Assembly (NCBI GenBank): GCA_019054805.1
Contig: JAHQIY010000031.1
Span: 248,001-312,000 of the forward strand
Direction of reading: 5' to 3'
DNA: 64,000 bases
Source of the DNA: Brachionus manjavacas
Taxonomy: Eukaryota > Rotifera > Eurotatoria > Ploima > Brachionidae
The notes under the pieces were generated by a model. The model did not search any database and had not been told where the DNA came from. It saw only the letters and a program-made list of their open reading frames with translations. The position numbers and the translations under genes were made by a program. Positions 11,741 through 22,433 of the stretch are shown piece after piece (position 1 is the first letter of the stretch; every line of letters starts with the position of its first letter).

Positions 11741-12958
11741 ATATTGATTTTAAATTCAGAAAATTGAAAATTTATGGGTACAATTTTTAAAATTGACTGT
11801 CTGTCTGTAAGCGAAATAGATATTTTGACGGATTGACTTAATGAGAATAGTTCGCTATGCTTTACAGATCAACCTTTTATTTTTAATAGAGCCATGCAGT
11901 AAATACAATTGGTAAACAAAAGTGAAATAGGATAAAATAATTTTACGCTCATCATTATTCAATGTAATTTGATAGAATAGATCAACTACAAATGTTTCAA
12001 GAAGCAGTTAATCATGAAATGTCAGCTAGAACTTGGTTTCAAACTCATCAGTTTCTTCTAATATCAAAGCGAAAGTCATCGAAACAAGAATGGTAATAAA
12101 ATGGTTTAAAAAATAGTTTTAAAATGGTTATAACGAAAGCATATTGAATTATTGCATTTTTCTGTTTTTGATCTTATTCAAAAGAAAAGTAATTTGTTGA
12201 GCCCAACATTTAAAATCCATTTATTAGCGAAAAAAGTTTTGACTCAATCACAAATCATCAAATTTTATAAAAAATTAAAGTTTTTATTTAACTCTCCTTG
12301 TGTTAGTCCATTCGAAGACGTATGATTTTTTCAAAGAAGGGTATTATTCCGGTGTAAAAATAGCCGTTTCATCTATTTAAATTATGTTTATCAATATTTA
12401 AAACTAAAATTGATTTTATCTTCTTGCTTTTATGTATCAATATTCATAAGTCTTAAATCATTATTACCGATTTAATTCACATTTTTTTTTGATTTAACAT
12501 CTTAAATAATAATCACCTTTTAAGATGTAACTACTAAATATAAAAGGAAACTGTAATTCTTTAAGAGGATTCTTTTAATTTTCTATTTTCTTAATTACGA
12601 TTAAGAAATTAAGCGTCTCCTAACTTTAAATATTTATAAATAATTATTTTGGGTTATGTTAGGTTATATTGGGTTTATATTGGTAGAGGAACAACAAAGT
12701 GCTTTAAATATGTAAGTGTTGTTCCACAGGGCTAAATATAAATCAAAAAATCCGTTCTATTTAAAAAAAAAAGATAAAAGAAATAAATCTTTTATCAAGT
12801 TAATCAAGTCAAAATCAACCCATTGAAATACAAAAATTGAGCAAACAAAATGCTTTGCTTTTAGATATTCAATTTTTTTCAAGCTTTTTCAAAAATTTTA
12901 ATTTTTTTGTTGTTTAGTAATTTCAAAAACGTCTTCATTTCAAATATTTTTTTTATAT

Positions 12959-13528
12959 AAACTTTTAAAAGTGCATCTTAAGGGAATTAAATTTTCTAGA
13001 GCAATACTTTTATAAAACATTTTTTATGCTTTCAACAAATATATTTTCTTTTTCTAAAAAGGTAAATATCCTATTTGACGTAAAAAGCAAAAAAGAAAAT
13101 TTTCAATTAAACTCTTAATAAAATTTTAAATGGCAACAAAAGTTTTTCACAATGCAAATTTAAATCAATCATGTTTAATTTTGACTTAATTTCTTCAATT
13201 AAAACATCTTTGTCCGTATTTATTATTATCTTGATAATGAATCAAAAATTGTCTTTCAAATATAAACTTTTTTTGGAATATATCGTTTTTTTACTAAATA
13301 AAAAATGAAGCCTTAATCTCGCATGCTAACCTTTAAAGAGACTTTGAAAATTTCATCAAATAGTAAATAATAAATCTATCATAAAAATTACAACAAATAT
13401 TCATAATCAATAAATTTAAAATCAATGATAATAAATGATATATTCAGTTAATTTTTTGGAGTGATGAGTTTATCCTTCAAATTCGTCTAGATTTTAGAGA
13501 ACACTTCTAAATTATTAATTACCGATTC
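12959..13528. repeat. Truncated tandem unit C (570 bp)
   Basis: Matches the first 570 bp of units A and B and stops at ACCGATTC, after which the sequence is unrelated. It contains no gene. It carries private changes (for example near 13006), so it is not a trivial assembly echo of unit B. Confidence 0.9.
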
Positions 13529-13842
13529 TTAATTTATTAATTTATTAAAAATTATTCTTTTAAATAATTATTTAAATATTTATCAAAAGTCGAAAAAAGT
13601 GGTCATCAATAAAAAACCAAATACATCGAAATGTCTATCGATAAAATTAAAGATTTATGCATGTATAATTGAAGACTTGCTTTACTTCTAATTTTTATTA
13701 AATAGGAAGTCTTGAAAATTTGTTTTTGACTGTGAATGTTTTGCTTTTTTAAATATTTTTTTCTTTTTGTTTTCTTTTTTTGAAATCAATCAAATAAATT
13801 TTTATTTTATAATTTGTAATAATTATTATATAAAATTAAATT

Positions 13843-13900
13843 AATGAAGTTATAATAGGTCTCTCACGACATGAGCACTAGCCTGTTGATTAACCTTGAA
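13843..13900 (+). repeat. 58 bp conserved motif, copy 3
   Basis: Keeps ACTAGCCTGTTGATTAACC exactly; the 5' half is more diverged (TATAATAGG). The nested MITE at 13906 is inserted immediately after it. Confidence 0.7.
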
Positions 13901-13934
13901 ATAATTAGACTTGTTTTTAAGTCACAGTTTTAAG

Positions 13935-14481
13935 GGCATGTTGAAGTTTATGATCAAATGATCAAATGCTCAATTAAAAAGTAAGCATAAATATTTTTTA
14001 AATTAACGAAATGATTTTTTTTTAATTTGGTAATGATTTAACATATTATGCTTCAGTCTCAAAAAATTATTTTAAGTTGATCATAAAATAAATGGATTAA
14101 TAATCGATTTTTAGAATTAAAAAGAGTACCAAATCCGAAAGACAAAAAAATTAACTTCGCAAAGATAATAAAATTAAAAAACCAAATAATATTTTCTGTT
14201 AAAAAAAAATTTTTTTATTTGCATTATTAACTTTACCAAAAAATCAAAAATAATCGATCATTTTAGTTAATTTAGAACATACTTTTAATTTAAAATTTTT
14301 TTTTATTTTAAAATTTAAATTTACCAACTATGTTAATCAATGTTACATCAAGTTAATCAATTTTATAAAATTCTACCTAAATCTTCAGGAAATTTATTAT
14401 TACCAAAAAATCAAAAATAATCGATCAATGATATAAAATGAGCAATTTGATATAAAGTTTTGATCATAAACTTCAACATGC
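13935..14481. mobile_element. 547 bp MITE with 24 bp perfect terminal repeats
   Basis: It begins GGCATGTTGAAGTTTATGAT and ends with the exact reverse complement over 24 bases. It is flanked by the 8 bp duplication GTTTTAAG (13927-13934, 14482-14489). An internal direct repeat starting TTACCAAAAAATCAAAAATA lies at 14233 and 14400. There is no ORF. The duplication length suggests hAT, but the GG start is also compatible with other 8 bp-TSD superfamilies such as Merlin. It inserted into the older MITE at 13906-14755. Confidence 0.8.
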
Positions 14482-14561
14482 CGTTTTAAGTCTAAGTCAA
14501 AGTCATGACTTAAATTTTTTTTTATTAAGTCAAAGCCAATTGTTGTAAAATTTTTTCATTT

Positions 14562-14700
14562 TTTTAGTGAAGTTTAGTCGAGTCAACTAATTTTCTGATT
14601 TTAAAACTAAACTTTTTTTGGATTAAAATAAAAAATCATATTTATTTTTTAGTTAAAAATCAGATATTTAGTTCACTTGACTAAACTTCACTAAAAAAAA
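14562..14700. repeat. Hairpin core of the fold-back MITE
   Basis: TTAGTGAAGTTTAGTCGAGT at the left pairs imperfectly with the sequence ending ACTTGACTAAACTTCACTAA at the right; arms are about 50 nt. Confidence 0.7.
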
Positions 14701-15015
14701 AAAAAAATTTAAGTCATTGACTTGACTTAAGACTTGTGACTTAAAAACAAGTCTGGAAATAATACAAGATAAATAAAACAAAGCCAAAGAAGAATCAGAT
14801 GAAGAGATTCATTATCTATATCAGTAAAACAAAAAACTGCTGAGTTATAACTTGAGACTTGAGTTTAAGAAAAAAAAATAAAAATAATTTTTTTTATTAT
14901 GCATTTGGTGCAGCACCAAGAATTAATAAAATAAAATATTCGAATTTTTTAAGTTTGATGAGGCCCTAAACCCGTGATAATACTATTAGACCATGCGTTC
15001 TTAATCAAAAATGTT

Positions 15016-15204
15016 TTAGCGTGGGCGAGATTTACTTTGATGCATGGTCCAAAAGCGTGTCTTAATTTGTAGTGCAGCATAATCGAACGAGGGAATACGG
15101 TGAGAGGCATTAGCATGAGAGTTCATAGCGAAAGCTTTCCTCTCATGTTGAGAAATGATTTTGGATCTGATGTGATATGTTTTCTTTTTAAACAGAGTGG
15201 TTTT
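15016..15204 (-). CDS. Unrecognised open-frame fragment
   Basis: On the minus strand a 62-codon frame, open from the TGA at 15205-15207 to TAA at 15016-15018, contains HERKAFAMNSHANASHRIPS and ends FWTMHQSKSRPR. Composition is richer and less repetitive than the flanks, which suggests real coding ancestry. There is no start codon at the 5' end and no adjoining exon that I can place. It may be a terminal exon, or a fragment of a transposon or gene. I do not recognise the family. Confidence 0.3.
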   Translation of the reverse strand, partial: KTTLFKKKTYHIRSKIISQHERKAFAMNSHANASHRIPSFDYAALQIKTRFWTMHQSKSRPR

Positions 15205-16127
15205 TCAAGAGAATTAGCTGCCTGAGACTGAAGTAATTTCCAAACCAAAAGTCTTTTTAAATTAAATTAAGTGAAAAAGTTTCCTGATGTTTAAATGAAA
15301 ATAATTATGCAGCTTTTTTAAACAAAAAGGTAAAATATTTTTAGTTTAATAATTTTCAATGAAATTTAGCTATTTTCACTTTTAAGACTCACCTGTACTG
15401 CGCACAAGTTTTAAACATAAGAAACAAGTAAACACAAGTAAACTTTTTGGCTTTTTTAAACAAAAATTGAATCCTCTTTTTACAAAACCTATGATGTCTA
15501 TTAACTGATGAATGATTGAAGTCTATTGAGTTCATATATGTAAAATCAATCAATCGATTTTACATCAAATGTCCCAAAAAATTTTTCAATTGACTAAATT
15601 AAATTCTTTAAAAATAATCAAAATTTTTTTTATTTTTTAATAAGAAATGTATTTTCTAAATGATTTCAAACTTTTTGCATATAAATGCTTGTTAATGTAG
15701 TATTTTTTCGAATAGATTTAAATTATTAATTTTAAATTGAGTCGATTGAAAAATTTTTAAAGCCTCTAGCTTTTATAAATAAAATTTTAGTTAAACAAAA
15801 TGCTTAAATTAAAAATTAATTACAGCAAAAAAAATAAAAAAATAAATATTTTAAAAAATTTCTATTGAAAAAAATAATGTCTCTAAATGGTTAAAACAGA
15901 AGTTTTTCCTTAAATGAAACCAGCTTTGTCATGATTAGAACGACAAAGTTTGGCATAAACATTAGCGCATATTTAAACCTTGGAAACGTTCAGAAAAAAT
16001 AAATTATTATAAAAATAGTTAAACTAATTAGTTGATTTTTAATTTTAATTTACGTTTTATCTATCTATATAAAAAGGTGAACATCATTTAAAATGATAAA
16101 AATTGTCTTTTATAAATTTATTTTAAA

Positions 16128-17137
16128 ATGGATTCAGAAATGGGAAATAAACTGCCAACTCTAATTGAACCAGAATCGCTTGACGCACTGTTAAAAGAGC
16201 CCGATTTTGACAAGAAAAACCGAATCATAGAAGTTCATCTTGGGCCTAGCGCTCGTGCAGACTACGAAGCGTAGATTCAAAAAAATTGGAAAAAAAATTT
16301 CTTATCTTTTTCCCCAAATTTAGATCGCATATTAAAAATGCTCAATTTTTTGACACATTCTCTGGCTTCGAGCCGACCAAGCTCTTTCCAAAGGACTGGC
16401 CTCAACCAGACAAATTTGCCGAATACCTAAGTGGCTTGGGAATATCAAACAAGCACAATGTAATTATCTATGACAGATCCCAGTACGGTTTTGCTGCTGC
16501 TTCCAGAGCTTGGCTTCATTTAAGAGCTTTTGGCAATGAAAGAGTGTCGATTTTGAACGGTGGAATTAATGCTTGGAAAAACAAAAACTTTGAGCTTACT
16601 AGTGATATTAAGACCTATCCTGTAATTTAGTTAAATTTAATTAGATCATTAATTTATTAATTTTAGAAAGTGGAGTTTAAAATTAAAGAAAACAAAGCTC
16701 TGGTCAAAAATTACGATGATATTGTAAGAAGTTTGAATGCAAAATCAACTCAGTTGGTTGATGTGAGGTCGGCGGAGGAATTTAACAAAGAAAATGAAGT
16801 TTTGGGCCAAAATAATATTCCGACTTCAAAAAATTTTCCTTTTCCTGAATTATTTGATGCAAATACTGGCAAAATTAAAGACCAGGCACAAATTATTGAA
16901 AGTAAAAAACAAGAAAATTTTTTTTTTTTTTAAATTTATTTATTATTTTAAGTGTTTCAGAAAGCTGGTATTAATTTGAAAGCGCCGGTAATTTTTTATT
17001 GTAATACTAGTGTTACTGCTTCGATAGTTGCGTTCGCCGCATTTCTTATCGGTCATGAAAAAATTCCAGTCTATCGGGGATCTTGGATTGAGTACTCACA
17101 ACGTAAACAAGAGGAATTAAACAACAAATCTGAATAA
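16128..17137 (+). CDS. MPST: Thiosulfate/3-mercaptopyruvate sulfurtransferase (tandem rhodanese)
   Basis: Four exons (16128-16270, 16324-16621, 16667-16901, 16953-17137) with GT-AG introns of 53, 45 and 51 bp give 286 residues, normal for the family. The N-terminal rhodanese domain shows SHIKNAQFFD, LGISNKHNVIIYD and VSILNGGINAW. The C-terminal domain shows QLVDVRSAEEF, then the active-site loop VIFYCNTSVTA and VYRGSWIEY. The loop Cys that carries the persulfide is present, but the usual glycines of CG(S)GVTA are replaced (Cys-Asn-Thr-Ser-Val-Thr-Ala). The family transfers sulfur from thiosulfate or 3-mercaptopyruvate to cyanide or thiols, in mitochondria or cytosol. The start is the first in-frame ATG after an AT-rich leader; no clear targeting peptide is visible. 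Substrate preference cannot be settled from the loop. Confidence 0.88.
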
Positions 17138-17503
17138 ATACTTCTTTTGAGTTTATTTTAATTTAAATAAAATAATAAAATTTTAGGAATGTTTAGCTCT
17201 GGTTTTTCTGGAAAAAAAAATACTATTAAATATTAAAAATTTTATTTAACGGATGTTCAAAAAGTAATGTTTTTTTTTTAAATTGGAAAAAAATGTTCCT
17301 CAAATCAAAGGCTATGAAATTTTATCCAGTATTTATCTAAATCTCTCTCTTTCAACATTTGACTTACTCAAAGATTTTGTACCAATCTTTTAAATTAACT
17401 GGATTTTTATTTCCAAAATGAACAACTTTGCATTAATCCACATTTAACTAAGTCAACCACTCTTTTGACAATTTACACACTTTTTCTTTATCTGATTTTA
17501 AAT

Positions 17504-17768
17504 CGAGTAAAAATTATAAATTGTTGATAAGATCTTCGCATCATCAACATAAGCTTCGCAATTTTTGATAATTTTACTTTTATAAAAATTATAATTTAAA
17601 TAATTAAAAATTTTATTAAATTAAAAAAATGAAGTTTTAATCAGTCGACTATGATAAGGGCACTAGCCTGTTGATTAACCTTGAAAATTAAAAAAATTAA
17701 AAAAAATCGAGTTAAAATTGTAAATTGTTGATAAGATCTTTACATCATCAACATAAGCTTCACAATTT
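17504..17768 (+). repeat. Direct repeat pair flanking a copy of the 58 bp motif
   Basis: About 60 bp around TTGTTGATAAGATCTT and CATCATCAACATAAGCTTC occurs at 17504-17565 and again at 17705-17768. The motif copy at 17628-17686 lies between. This is either a local 200 bp tandem duplication or a long duplicated flank created when the motif arrived. Confidence 0.7.
17628..17686 (+). repeat. 58 bp conserved motif, copy 4
   Basis: Reads AATGAAGTTTTAATCAGTCG, a variable middle, then GGGCACTAGCCTGTTGATTA and ACCTTGAA. It lies about 490 bp downstream of the sulfurtransferase stop. Confidence 0.7.
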
Positions 17769-18069
17769 TTTTAGACATATTCAACAAGTTTCCAATAAAT
17801 TATATCTATAATCATAGTAATAAATTGGTCAGACATGAGTTTTTTGGTAAGAAACCGTGTAAATTGTTTTTATGGAAGAGCTTTGAAATTGGTTATTTAA
17901 TAATGACTAATTCAAGACTTTGCATACACTACATATTAAAGATACTAGGCGATAATGCTGGGAGAGAGTCTAGAGCCCCCTTTATGTAACAGTGTTACAT
18001 TTGCTTGCTTCCAAACTCTTAAGTAACTCTCTTAAAGTTAAAGATTTTCAAAAAAGATTTTCTGTTTAT

Positions 18070-18400
18070 CATCTGATATCATTAAATGTCATTTTTTAAA
18101 CTTTGCTCATGTCAGCTGATGCGGTTTTTGTGAAATTCAGTACAAATTGTTTAAAAGAACAAAAAAAATGTAAAAAATTGGTTAACTTTTTTCTAAAGGT
18201 TTAAACTTAGTTCTGTAAATGCAACATAGTGCAAAATCCAAAGTTGCATCAAATATCTAAGTCTGATAAATTTGCAGAGTTTAGCAGAAGTTAAATTTCA
18301 ATATAATCAAGCGAAGTGCATTTTGCAGAGATTTTACACACCTATATCGTTGATGCAACTTTGAATGTTGCACCATCCGCTATTAAACTTAAACTATTAA
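18070..18400 (+). repeat. Fragment of the CAGTGCCG fold-back family
   Basis: The segment from GTCATTTTTTAAACTTTGCT to about 18400 is closely matched, in reverse orientation, by 24480-24660. It is also matched directly by 22420-22435 plus 23333-23555. No clean ends are seen here, so it is an internal piece. Confidence 0.65.
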
Positions 18401-18461
18401 CAGTCTCAAATCGACTTTTTGAGCTAACTAAAACTAAAATTAGGGGTCTATTATAATTGTG

Positions 18462-18614
18462 AATCATTTACCATTTATTTTAAAAATTCTTAATATTAAA
18501 ATGTTTGCAGATAATACAACATTAAGCATCCCTGATAAAGATCTTGAAATGGTTTTGATTAGTTTAAACTTTTCAACAAAAACTTTGAGTGAATGGTTTT
18601 ACTTAAGAAAATAG
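18462..18614 (+). pseudogene. LINE reverse-transcriptase fragment
   Basis: About 51 codons read NHLPFILKILNIKMFADNTT and then TKTLSEWFYL, which is the palm region around the xADD box, with Asn in place of the second Asp. Stops follow. The rest of the element is absent. Confidence 0.6.
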
Positions 18615-18975
18615 GTATCAATTTATCTTATACTTATTGCATGATCTTTCATGTCAAAATAAGCGGAAAAAATAAAATTTAATCTTAAATGACAACCAAA
18701 GCAATCTTAAAGCTAGCTAAAAGTTATTATTTATTCCTCACAAAACACTTAAATTTAAAATTTGAATCAAATAACTTTAATGAAAGCAACAATTTTTTTT
18801 AAAAAATGTGGCTTTTTTCCAGCATAGAAAATTTGAAAGGATGATTTCTTTTACTTATAAAGTCTTTTTTATAATAACTCATCAATTAATTTAAAAGAAA
18901 AACTAAAGAAAAATGGCTCAAAAATTTGAAATATAATTTAAGGAACAGCAATAAAAGATTAATGAAGGTATATCA

Positions 18976-19385
18976 TTATTTCGACAAACAATTTTCGACA
19001 TGCTAAAAATTAGACAGGTAAATTTCGACACGTGCTTGTTTAAAAAAATTTTATTTCGACATTACATTAATTTGACAAATAAAAAATTAGACAAGATTAG
19101 ACATAATAAAAAAACAATTCGTAAAAAAAATTAATATTCAATTAATAAAGATAAATTATATAAAAAATAAAGTCATTTTTCTTGATGAAACAATTAAGTT
19201 TAAGCTTAAGTTTTCAAATTGAAGAGTCAATGAATCCACTAGAATATAAAATAAAAAAAAAGAAATAAAAAAAGTGTGAATATTTGTCGAAACACTACAT
19301 GTCAAGTTTTTTTTTCTGTCGAAACAAGGCATATCCATTAATGAATTGATTTGTCATCAAGAGATCAACGATAAAATATTCGACA
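18976..19385. repeat. Cluster of TTCGACA / TGTCGAA repeats
   Basis: The heptamer and close variants recur on both strands, in mirrored order (TTCGACA to the left, TGTCGAAA to the right), hinting at a decayed fold-back element. I find no ends or target duplication. Confidence 0.35.
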
Positions 19386-19989
19386 TTCAAACTTTCGATT
19401 TTCAGGAGCATAAACTTAATTTTTTTAGAGATTGTTTCGAAATTTGAATTATTTAGCTTGAATAACTTGTTGTTAAGTTTTTTCAAATAACTATGTAAAT
19501 AGAAAGAATAAAATTTTTTTATATTTTAAATTTGCATAGGATCAATTGAACTAGCTAAAAGGATGAATATCAGTAGCTAATAAAAAATAGTTAATTTGAT
19601 TAATTTTACTAGATATTTGATTAAAACACTAGATAAACGGATAATCTATTATTTATTTTGATTTTTCACAGAATAAAAAATAAAATGCAAGATAAAAAGA
19701 TGAAAAAAAAATTAATTAAAGAAAAATCCAAAAAACTCTCTAGTCTTTTTTGGCAACGAATTTTCGGCAGTATTAGGCTTATCCCGGTGTTGATGCTGGT
19801 CGTTCGAGACGTAAACATATGTTACATCGGAATTGAAAGTCAACAGAAGATAAAATCTTTTGGTACACCCTTTTGAACAACTTTAGTAACTTCACTTTTT
19901 CTTGTTCATATTGTATCCGATCGAATCTATTTAACTGTGTCTAATTCGGTGATATAATCTTTTGCTTTTTTTAGGCTTTGACATTTGAT

Positions 19990-20150
19990 TTGGAGTTAAT
20001 AATCTTTGTTTTTCGCTCTTTTTTTTTGCTCATTTAGAGTTTCAAATAAATCTTCTTGAGTTTGACTTGAAGTACATGATAGTATAGCTTGTAAATTATC
20101 CCTTGTAGGTGATAGTAGTTTCGGTGGTTGAGTCTGAATTCTGGCTAGAA
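19990..20150 (-). CDS. Unrecognised exon-like fragment
   Basis: After an acceptor-like TTTTCTAG (about 20144-20151, minus strand) a 49-codon frame reads TQPPKLLSPTRDNLQAILS and on to FETLNEQKKRAKN before a stop. It is Ser/Gln-rich and then basic. I do not recognise it; it could be a fragment of a transposon accessory region or a lost gene. Confidence 0.25.
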
Positions 20151-20280
20151 AATATTAAAAAGATTCGTTTGTGGTCATTTTTACTAAATTAAAATTAGTA
20201 AAAATATAATCTGATATAATTAGCTGTGAGCTAATATAACCTATTTTACATGACATCAGCTGAGGACTGTTATAAACCTA

Positions 20281-20294
20281 ATGACGGCACTGTA
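20281..20294. mobile_element. Isolated end of a CAGTGCCG-type element
   Basis: GACGGCACTG followed by TA matches the right end of the fold-back element at 22270-24685. No partner end was found nearby. Confidence 0.35.
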
Positions 20295-20408
20295 GTAAAA
20301 TAATCTTATTTATTTAGAAGATTCATCTTTTTATCTAGTATCAATAAATATTTCGCGTTTTATATTTTTATTATTTTATATTATCAATATTTATAATAAA
20401 TTTAAATA

Positions 20409-20466
20409 AATGTTGGGTTAATCAGTCTTTTTAGATTGACACCAGCCTCTTGATTAACCTTGAAAC
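20409..20466 (+). repeat. 58 bp conserved motif, copy 5
   Basis: The most diverged copy. It keeps TTAATCAGTCT, CCAGCCTCTTGATTAACCTT and the AT-rich lead, but loses part of the inner hairpin. Confidence 0.6.
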
Positions 20467-20757
20467 TATTGTAGTAAACAAGATTTTTTATAAATTTAAT
20501 TTAAATTATATACAAATTGAGCAATTATTTAATAAAATTTTTTACTATCATCTCAAAAATTTCAAAACAGATCGCTGATATTGATTTTTTACTGAATTTT
20601 TTTAAACTATTAGATTTAAGAGTTTTGATCATTTGGAAAATGACAGATATTTTAAATGTTAAATTTTTGCAGCTCATTTTTTTATTCACAATTAAACTAA
20701 ATTTTAATTTTATTCTTTTTATTAAAAATGTATTAAGTTTAAATTTTATTTCGAATA

Positions 20758-20817
20758 AATGAAGTGTTAATCGGTCTCTTATGGATATGGGCACTAGCCT
20801 GTTGATTACCTTGAAAC
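20758..20817 (+). repeat. 58 bp conserved motif, copy 6
   Basis: Reads AATGAAGTGTTAATCGGTCT, then GGGCACTAGCCTGTTGATTA and CCTTGAAA. It lies about 350 bp after copy 5. Confidence 0.65.
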
Positions 20818-22269
20818 TTTAAAAACTTAAAAAAATTTTGAATATGACAGCTATTTTAAATTGTATTTTTTTTAATGATTTAAAAATAATTAATTTTCAA
20901 ATAGAAATATAAAAAAGGTAATTAAAAAAATTTGAAAAATTTGAATTTAACAAAAATATGTCATATGTAGATCCCTATTATTCATTTGTCAAATACCGTA
21001 AAAACAAAAAATTTTAAATTTTATAATCTTTAGATGATTGTCTGTCTAATTAAATAAATTGAATTTTTCTTCTGATTCGAGCAAACTTATTAGAGCCGTT
21101 TTAAATAGTTATTTTTTAAATGCTTTTTGAAACGGATTTTGAAAACAATAATTATAAATCTATAAATTTAAAAATTTTAAAATTTCTTTTTTTTTTTTTG
21201 GGTGATTGAAAAAAAAATGACTACTAATTTTAATTTTATATTATATTTTTTGTAGATTGAATAATTTATTAAGAAAGTCACATGATTGTAAGTTAATTTT
21301 ATAATTTTTTAAAAATTGTTTCTTGTGAATTTCAATTTTGTTAACCTGTTTTTATTAAAAAAATTATTTTGTCAAATTTTCATAATAATACTAATAAATA
21401 AATAATTAATAAATAATTTTTAATCAAAAATAGATTGAAGAGAAAAACATTTTTTAATTTAAAAAAATTAATAGAATAGACCAAAAAATACGCCTTTTGA
21501 CTTGTTCGAAGTTTGAGGGAAAATATTTTTATAAAACAATTAAAATAATTTTTAATTTAAATTTATTCTTATTTTTGTCGATCTAGCCCTGCTCAAGATT
21601 AAACAGCACATCAAGACTGAAGTTTAATTAGTTACTTAAATTAGAAATCAATTTAATTAATACTGAGAATTTTTCTAGTTGAATAGAAAAAAAACAAAAT
21701 ATTTAATATCAAAAATATTATTTTTGTCTTATTAAAAAAATTATTTTTTCCACCTATTTTAAATAAATGGTTTGATGCAATGACAAAATATGAGTATTTC
21801 GCAATAATAAAGCCAATAATTGAAATTTTTCAAAAATTTATGTGTTTTTTTTGAATTCAACAAAAATTTTTTTTGTAATTAAAAAATCAAATTTAAATTA
21901 TTTCAATTAATCTCTAATCGATTCTTCTAAAATATTTATTTGAAAAATTTCAGAAAAATTAAAAATTCACTCTTAGGTATTCAAATTAAATATTTTAAAT
22001 AAAATACATTACAGCGAAACAAGGCATCTTGAAGTTGACGGTCAATTCAAAATATCATTTCATTTAAAATTTTATCTTTAGATTAATCTCTCAATTAATT
22101 TTAATAATTTAATTTAGCATCCTTTTCTTGTTATATATGTTTGAAAAATATATTTCAACAAATTAAATTATTTCAACACACACAAAATCGATTGGCAAAT
22201 TTGAATTTATAAACTTATGTTATGATTTTATGTTAAGTTTTTTTTTGAAATTTTTCAAAAGTATTTGTA
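20818..22269. other. AT-rich non-coding stretch
   Basis: No gene, RNA or repeat with clear boundaries. Long A/T runs only. Confidence 0.4.
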
Positions 22270-22433
22270 CATTGCCGGGAATTAACATGTTACATCATAT
22301 TATATGATATCAACTGATATCGGTTAATATAAGGAAAAAAAAATTATTTACATATTTTTACATTTAGAAATTCAAAATTTTTATTCACCTGATATTATCT
22401 GATGTCAAATGATAATAACTTGCATCAGCGGTT

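Larger units (their letters stand above)
7487..12958. repeat. Tandem repeat unit B (5.47 kb)
   Basis: Second full unit, collinear with unit A from end to end and joined to it head to tail. A decayed FLYWCH-type fragment corresponds to 10154-10661 and the terminal exon to about 10982-11132, both on the minus strand as in unit A. Confidence 0.95.
13906..14755. mobile_element. hAT-like fold-back MITE with a second MITE nested inside
   Basis: The ends read TAGACTTGTTTTTAAGTCAC and, as reverse complement, CAGACTTGTTTTTAAGTCAC. Perfect 8 bp flanks GAAATAAT (13898-13905 and 14756-14763) mark the target duplication, as expected for hAT elements. Long imperfect inverted arms full of GACTT/AAGTC repeats close on a hairpin core at 14562-14700. 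The left arm is split by the element at 13935-14481. It has no coding capacity. The ends resemble those of the MITE at 39766-40273 (16 of 20 bases), so both belong to one family. Confidence 0.8.

Noticed and set aside
2016-13528. LTR retrotransposon reading of the tandem units
   Set aside because: The units abut directly, have no gag-pol between them and contain a spliced host-type gene, so they are segmental tandem copies, not LTRs.
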